The notes under the pieces: generated by a model | What the model saw: only the letters and a program-made list of their open reading frames with translations | Told to the model about the DNA's origin: nothing | Database searches by the model: none | Part shown: one piece after another, positions 61,201-64,000 of the stretch | Numbering within the stretch: the stretch's first letter is position 1 | Layout of the letters: each line of letters begins with the position of its first letter | NCBI GenBank assembly: GCA_013178155.1 | Contig: JABLXH010000004.1 | Span: 40,154-104,153, forward strand | Direction: 5' to 3' | DNA length: 64,000 bases | From: Armatimonadota bacterium | GTDB taxonomy: Bacteria > Armatimonadota > Zipacnadia > Zipacnadales > UBA11051 | Program-made: the position numbers and the translations under genes

Positions 61201-64000
61201 AGTTGGGCACCGCGCCGAAGTCAGGCAGCCGGTCGCGGTCCAGGCCGTCGGAGGCTTCAAAGTAGTACTGGTGGGGCGTTCCCTCTACAAGGCCGCTGAT
61301 CTTGAAGGCATACACGACGCCGTCGGTGTAGTCGTTATCGTTGGGATCGACCTTCGACATGTCATACTTGGAGGTGCTGTCAATCACCACACGGATGTAG
61401 TCCGGCGGGTTTCCAGCTACGCCCGCGTAGCGGTCGGTATCCGTGTAGACCACCGTGTAGGTGAACTCTGTCGTCTGTCGGCCAACGTTGGGATCCAGCC
61501 CGGGCGGGTTGGTGGGGTCACTGCCGTCGTCGTCGGGCAGGAAGCTCAGAACGGGCCGGGTGTTAGCCGCCACCAGCGGCCCCTCGACACTGTCCAGATT
61601 GGTTCCGGGATTGGCCGGGTCCGGCGGGCCGCTGAACAGGAAGGGATCGCCCGGGTCTGAAGCCGGGAAGCGGGCGAAACCGTCCGAGGCCTGTGCGCGG
61701 AAGATGTGGGCACCCTCGGCCAACCTGATCGGCGGTGTGCGGAAGGTAGCGCCATCGTGGTAGACGTCGTCCGAGGGCTTCTCGGGGTCCATGTCAAGGA
61801 CCGTGGCGCCGCTCCCGTCAGCATTGCCATCAATTGCGAGACGGATAACAGCCGGCGGGTTGTTGTCTGCGTCGGTGTAGGTCACAGAGAAGATAAAGGC
61901 CGTTGCCGTGGTGCCGTCGGGCCCACTCGCCGCATCGGGTGTGAAGCGGAAGTTCGACAGGACGGGAGGTGTGTTCGGGGCGACTTCCGGCCCCTCGATG
62001 GCGCCAGTGTTCGGGAAGCGCACCGCCTCGCCCTCGACCTTTGTGTTGGAGTCATCGGGATAGAGCCAGGAGCCCCAATCGTCGCGGAAGACGAAGTAGT
62101 ACCGGTGCAGCCCGGGCCCAAGCTCCACGATGGTCGCGGTGTCGAAAACGTACTCCTTGCCGTCGCTGTAGTCGTCATCGGACGCGTCGGCGGGCTTCAT
62201 CGTGGCCCGGAACCAGTCGGCTACTCGGAACCTGGCTCCGGCAGCGACGCCGTCGGCAATCAGGTCGGTGCCACCCACCAAGGTGATCGTCGTCGCGTCA
62301 TTGCTGACGATCTGATAGGTTCTGCCCGCTGCCGCACCAGTCTCGATCTCCACATTGAGACCAGCAAGCTCATCGGTGTCGTAGCCGCTGCCTTCCGCCA
62401 CCGAGTACTGCAGAGTGTCGGCCGCAGGGACGCCAGTGACGGTTGCCTGGCCCTGATAGTTGCCGAACAGGTCAATGTAGATGCTCGTCTCAAAGGGCCG
62501 GTCACCGCGTGACGACGTGTTCAGGAGCTCGCCATCGGTGTCGGTGTAGGTCACGCGGAACTGGAAGTTGTCGCCCACTCGCCCGCTGGGCGCCGTCACC
62601 GACTGGTTGCTCAGAACAGGCGGCGTGTTGACACGGAAGGAGTAGTAGTCGTTGGTGCCGTCACTGGCCAACGGCACGCCAATGTCGGCCGGATCCCAGA
62701 GACTGGGCGGCGTTGCCGGGCGGTTAGGGAAGACAGCCGTGCGGATGCCGTCATCGGCCTGGAAGTAGTAGTTGTAGTCGCCGGGGCCACCCAGGTCGGG
62801 CAACTGCTCGGGCGTGGCCTGGAACTGGTACACGCAGCCGTCGCTGTAAGTGTTGTCGGCCGCGTTCAGCTTCTGCATCGTGTACGAGCGCCATGACCCT
62901 GCCGCCGCGCCGTCGTTGTTCTTGCGGATGAACACCTTCACGAACTTCGGCGCGACATTGTTGGATTGCCAGTAGTTGATGCGGAAGGTGTACGTGCTGG
63001 AGTTCGTCCACTTGCCACCGCGGAACGGAGCTTCCGGGTCGCTGTTGGGGCGGATGTTGACGAAGTTCGGGAGGATGGTGTCGTCATTGGTGAACCGCTG
63101 CGGCGGGTTCGGCCCGGCCCCGACCTCGGCCGGGAAGGGGTTGGGCGCGGCGCCAGGGACATCCGGCCCCAGGCTGCCACCGTCGTACCCCGGGTCAATG
63201 GTCATGTTCGGGAAGTACGGATGCGCCGAGAGGACCGGGTTTACGTCCGGGTACCGCGTGGTGTCCTGAGAGTCATACGGATAGCCGTAGCCACCGGCTG
63301 CGCCGTCGGAGTCAACGAAGCGAGTGAAAGCTGCCGGATAGGCACCAGGGGCGATGTCGCTGGCAACCTGGCCACCGGTCCCCGGCAGCGTGCGAATGTA
63401 GTCATTGTAAAGGCCGTTGCCCGGACGGCCCACCTGTACCCAGGCCCGGTTGTAGTTGCACGGGCTGAAGTCATCGCTGGCCAGGAACTCGTAGGTGTGC
63501 CCCCCGGCCGTGAACGCCACATAGTTGTTGGACACCTGGCGACCGTTCAGGCCCGAGGGGTAGCCGTCCCAGTCGTCGGTACCCAGCGGGTCGAAGGTGA
63601 ACAACCAGATGTTGTCCATGAAGTTGGCGTAGTCAGTCGGCAGTACGTCGTAGCGATAGCGGACGCCGTTGCTGTCCAGGGCATTGCCATCGCCTTCGTC
63701 GTCGCGCACCATGAAGTGCGGGCGCGAACGGTCGCCATCAATGATCAGCACGACTTCGGGGAACTTGTAGTTGATGTTGTAACCGGTGCGGTCGGCAAAG
63801 TCATCCTGCCAGGCGTGGTAAGTCCACCAGTCCTGGTCGCGGTCGCCCATTTGAAAGGCGAATGTCCGACCGAAATCCATGTCAACGTAGGTACCGTAGG
63901 GCCCAGGTGGCGCAGCATCTTGCCCGAACCGCGGCAGCAAGTTCCGGTGATAGCCCTCCAGAATCTTGTACTGCACGCGGAAGGTGTAACGGCTGCTGCT
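58208..64000 (-). CDS. Giant multi-domain exported surface protein, 5' end beyond the window
   Basis: At least 1930 residues; the frame stays open to the right edge, so the start and any signal peptide are missing. Residues near 63976 read as an internal VQYKI, not a start. Order from the N-terminal side: a first region with uncharacterised folds, a series of about four repeated modules, each with an NTPPVLSN-type opening and a VTYTDxD core (62630-61170), two fibronectin type III domains (about 61170-60550), an Ig-like domain (DNLSPADGATGVPTDTAISF), three carboxypeptidase-regulatory-like modules (60230-59490), a further beta region with GWNMAGNPFDADLPW, and a C-terminal FlgD-like Ig domain (VTITVMNLSGRTVRTLGGDQ). 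No catalytic motif recognised. It probably builds cell-surface or matrix structure. Confidence 0.82.
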   Translation of the reverse strand, partial: SSSRYTFRVQYKILEGYHRNLLPRFGQDAAPPGPYGTYVDMDFGRTFAFQMGDRDQDWWTYHAWQDDFADRTGYNINYKFPEVVLIIDGDRSRPHFMVRDDEGDGNALDSNGVRYRYDVLPTDYANFMDNIWLFTFDPLGTDDWDGYPSGLNGRQVSNNYVAFTAGGHTYEFLASDDFSPCNYNRAWVQVGRPGNGLYNDYIRTLPGTGGQVASDIAPGAYPAAFTRFVDSDGAAGGYGYPYDSQDTTRYPDVNPVLSAHPYFPNMTIDPGYDGGSLGPDVPGAAPNPFPAEVGAGPNPPQRFTNDDTILPNFVNIRPNSDPEAPFRGGKWTNSSTYTFRINYWQSNNVAPKFVKVFIRKNNDGAAAGSWRSYTMQKLNAADNTYSDGCVYQFQATPEQLPDLGGPGDYNYYFQADDGIRTAVFPNRPATPPSLWDPADIGVPLASDGTNDYYSFRVNTPPVLSNQSVTAPSGRVGDNFQFRVTYTDTDGELLNTSSRGDRPFETSIYIDLFGNYQGQATVTGVPAADTLQYSVAEGSGYDTDELAGLNVEIETGAAAGRTYQIVSNDATTITLVGGTDLIADGVAAGARFRVADWFRATMKPADASDDDYSDGKEYVFDTATIVELGPGLHRYYFVFRDDWGSWLYPDDSNTKVEGEAVRFPNTGAIEGPEVAPNTPPVLSNFRFTPDAASGPDGTTATAFIFSVTYTDADNNPPAVIRLAIDGNADGSGATVLDMDPEKPSDDVYHDGATFRTPPIRLAEGAHIFRAQASDGFARFPASDPGDPFLFSGPPDPANPGTNLDSVEGPLVAANTRPVLSFLPDDDGSDPTNPPGLDPNVGRQTTEFTYTVVYTDTDRYAGVAGNPPDYIRVVIDSTSKYDMSKVDPNDNDYTDGVVYAFKISGLVEGTPHQYYFEASDGLDRDRLPDFGAVPNYFSGPVVDEPPGAPQSLLAQDTPSDNGGSISLTWNPSLDDGGGADDVVEYHVYRSETSGSYGPGDQIASVPATGAAAYTYDDTSAVTGTQYFYIVRAADPSSESANSNEAGPVSAIDNIVPQPPTDVEATNPGLGGTINLTWTLSTDDGAGNNDVQEYRIYRSTTTSFAPPAIATVAAGTDSYQDTTATDGTAYYYMLRAFDGSNLSADSNVAGPVTPTDEQAPVIDNLSPADGATGVPTDTAISFRVSDTGSGVNRSTVTASATIGGNPIDLGTPTVTGSTDSYNFRYQPTDVLPFLADVTVTVTAEDNGGKSASITWSFTVSGPPTYQISGRVALSDGTGVPDVVVTADGHSATTDGAGDYVITGLSDGTYTVTPVLRGYAFAPAEVSVTVPESAAGVDFIATPAYDIAGRVFDKQRQPLPGVTVSDGVRSVVTDSEGRWRLKDTPPGTYNITPSLALWEFEPTTRQVVVTDDNVLGQDFIGQLASHNVSGTVTDVDGNRVQGVTVEAEQNGTVVTATTDASGQYTLRRLLPGTWTITPSKSGYSFEPADRVLDLSGDVSGVDFEAIPVYSLRLPAGLSFVALPISPFDEHPSRAFGATADVIRYDPTASPPRYLVADPTSNTVPQALRLRAGRGFWVRVPAATVLDVPGNSVPSNQQFILNLSNGWNMAGNPFDADLPWSNLDIGSGSPVRDFGYIYDRATRGYILVSDLPGLGAATSVPRLAGMWMRSSALQSVTVNPLTAAAAPAQTYVRAEGDFVIPIVAEAGGSADRTARVGVMGYAKANPGAYDIENPPALKSYVDVYFPTAADQRMACDIRGEATQSMSFKFVVATDLANTQVKLSLPDLTQVPRDKSVTLVDVAAGKRIYARTAPSYVFDSGNGEPREFRLEIGPAVAAGGLVVTGTAAQKAGQGLGITYTLSRQARVTITVMNLSGRTVRTLGGDQLVTAGVNQTTWDLRSASGTAVPAGRYLVRIQAVTEDGQQASCLVPANVAR

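Noticed and set aside
60200..62700. DNA-level tandem repeats or a CRISPR-like array in the surface protein
   Set aside because: The repetition is at protein-domain level; I found no short, evenly spaced identical direct repeats with unique spacers.

Overview
This is a G+C-rich, gene-dense stretch of bacterial chromosome with no gap over 300 bases between genes, no rRNA or tRNA genes that I can see, and no phage, insertion-sequence or CRISPR signature. The gene mix suggests an uncultured, anaerobe-leaning, diderm bacterium. Evidence for a double membrane is an MlaEFD-type lipid transport operon whose MCE protein ends in a beta-rich, barrel-like domain. Evidence for anaerobic habits is a MetF/MetV-type methylene-tetrahydrofolate reductase set, rubrerythrin, and an [FeFe]-hydrogenase-like sensor kinase. 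An AMIN amidase with a copper-amine-oxidase-like stalk, an EndoQ-like PHP protein, and many DUF4091, Gfo/Idh/MocA, URO-D and sugar-isomerase paralogues resemble Armatimonadota or a related diderm Terrabacteria lineage. That placement is inference, not a measured phylogeny.

Layout. 1-7.6 kb (minus): cell-wall amidase, RNase PH, glycosyltransferase, a 1307-residue secreted LamG/Ig/glycosidase protein, and the start of an EndoQ-like gene, all tightly packed behind one promoter. 7.6-13 kb: sugar isomerase/epimerase and secreted PHP hydrolase (minus), then an exporter ABC protein and a Gfo/Idh/MocA oxidoreductase (plus). 13-17.6 kb (minus): two secreted glycosidase-like proteins. 17.7-24 kb (mostly plus): an epimerase followed by a ferredoxin/H-cluster/kinase/receiver hybrid protein, a FUN14 membrane protein, a GGDEF protein, a lone receiver, and an uncharacterised family annotated in databases as quinate dehydrogenase. 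24-29.3 kb (minus): PH-like membrane protein, GH32 glycosidase, deoxyhypusine-synthase-like protein, PfkB kinase, CorA transporter. 29.4-32.1 kb: FMN-binding protein and a two-component pair.

32.3-45.5 kb (plus): mlaE-F-D, then rplI-dnaB-purD-purE-purF, an aldolase and a fucose-isomerase-like enzyme, then DAHP synthase and an esterase. 45.5-52.8 kb: metF, a short metV-like gene and full metV, flanked on each side by a pair made of a URO-D-family protein and a Gfo/Idh/MocA oxidoreductase. 52.8-54.9 kb (minus): E1 alpha and beta subunits of a 2-oxoacid/acetoin-type dehydrogenase without E2 or E3. 55-56.2 kb: an orphan gene and rubrerythrin with a good promoter. 56.3-64 kb (minus): PQQ-like propeller, small lipoprotein, and a giant multi-domain surface protein cut by the window edge.

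The most interesting items are the H-cluster sensor kinase, the translationally coupled deoxyhypusine-synthase-like/PfkB pair, and the metF-metV island with its duplicated URO-D + oxidoreductase pairs, which reads like a possible uncharacterised methyl-group or sugar-ether catabolic route. I cannot claim any of them is undescribed without database searches.
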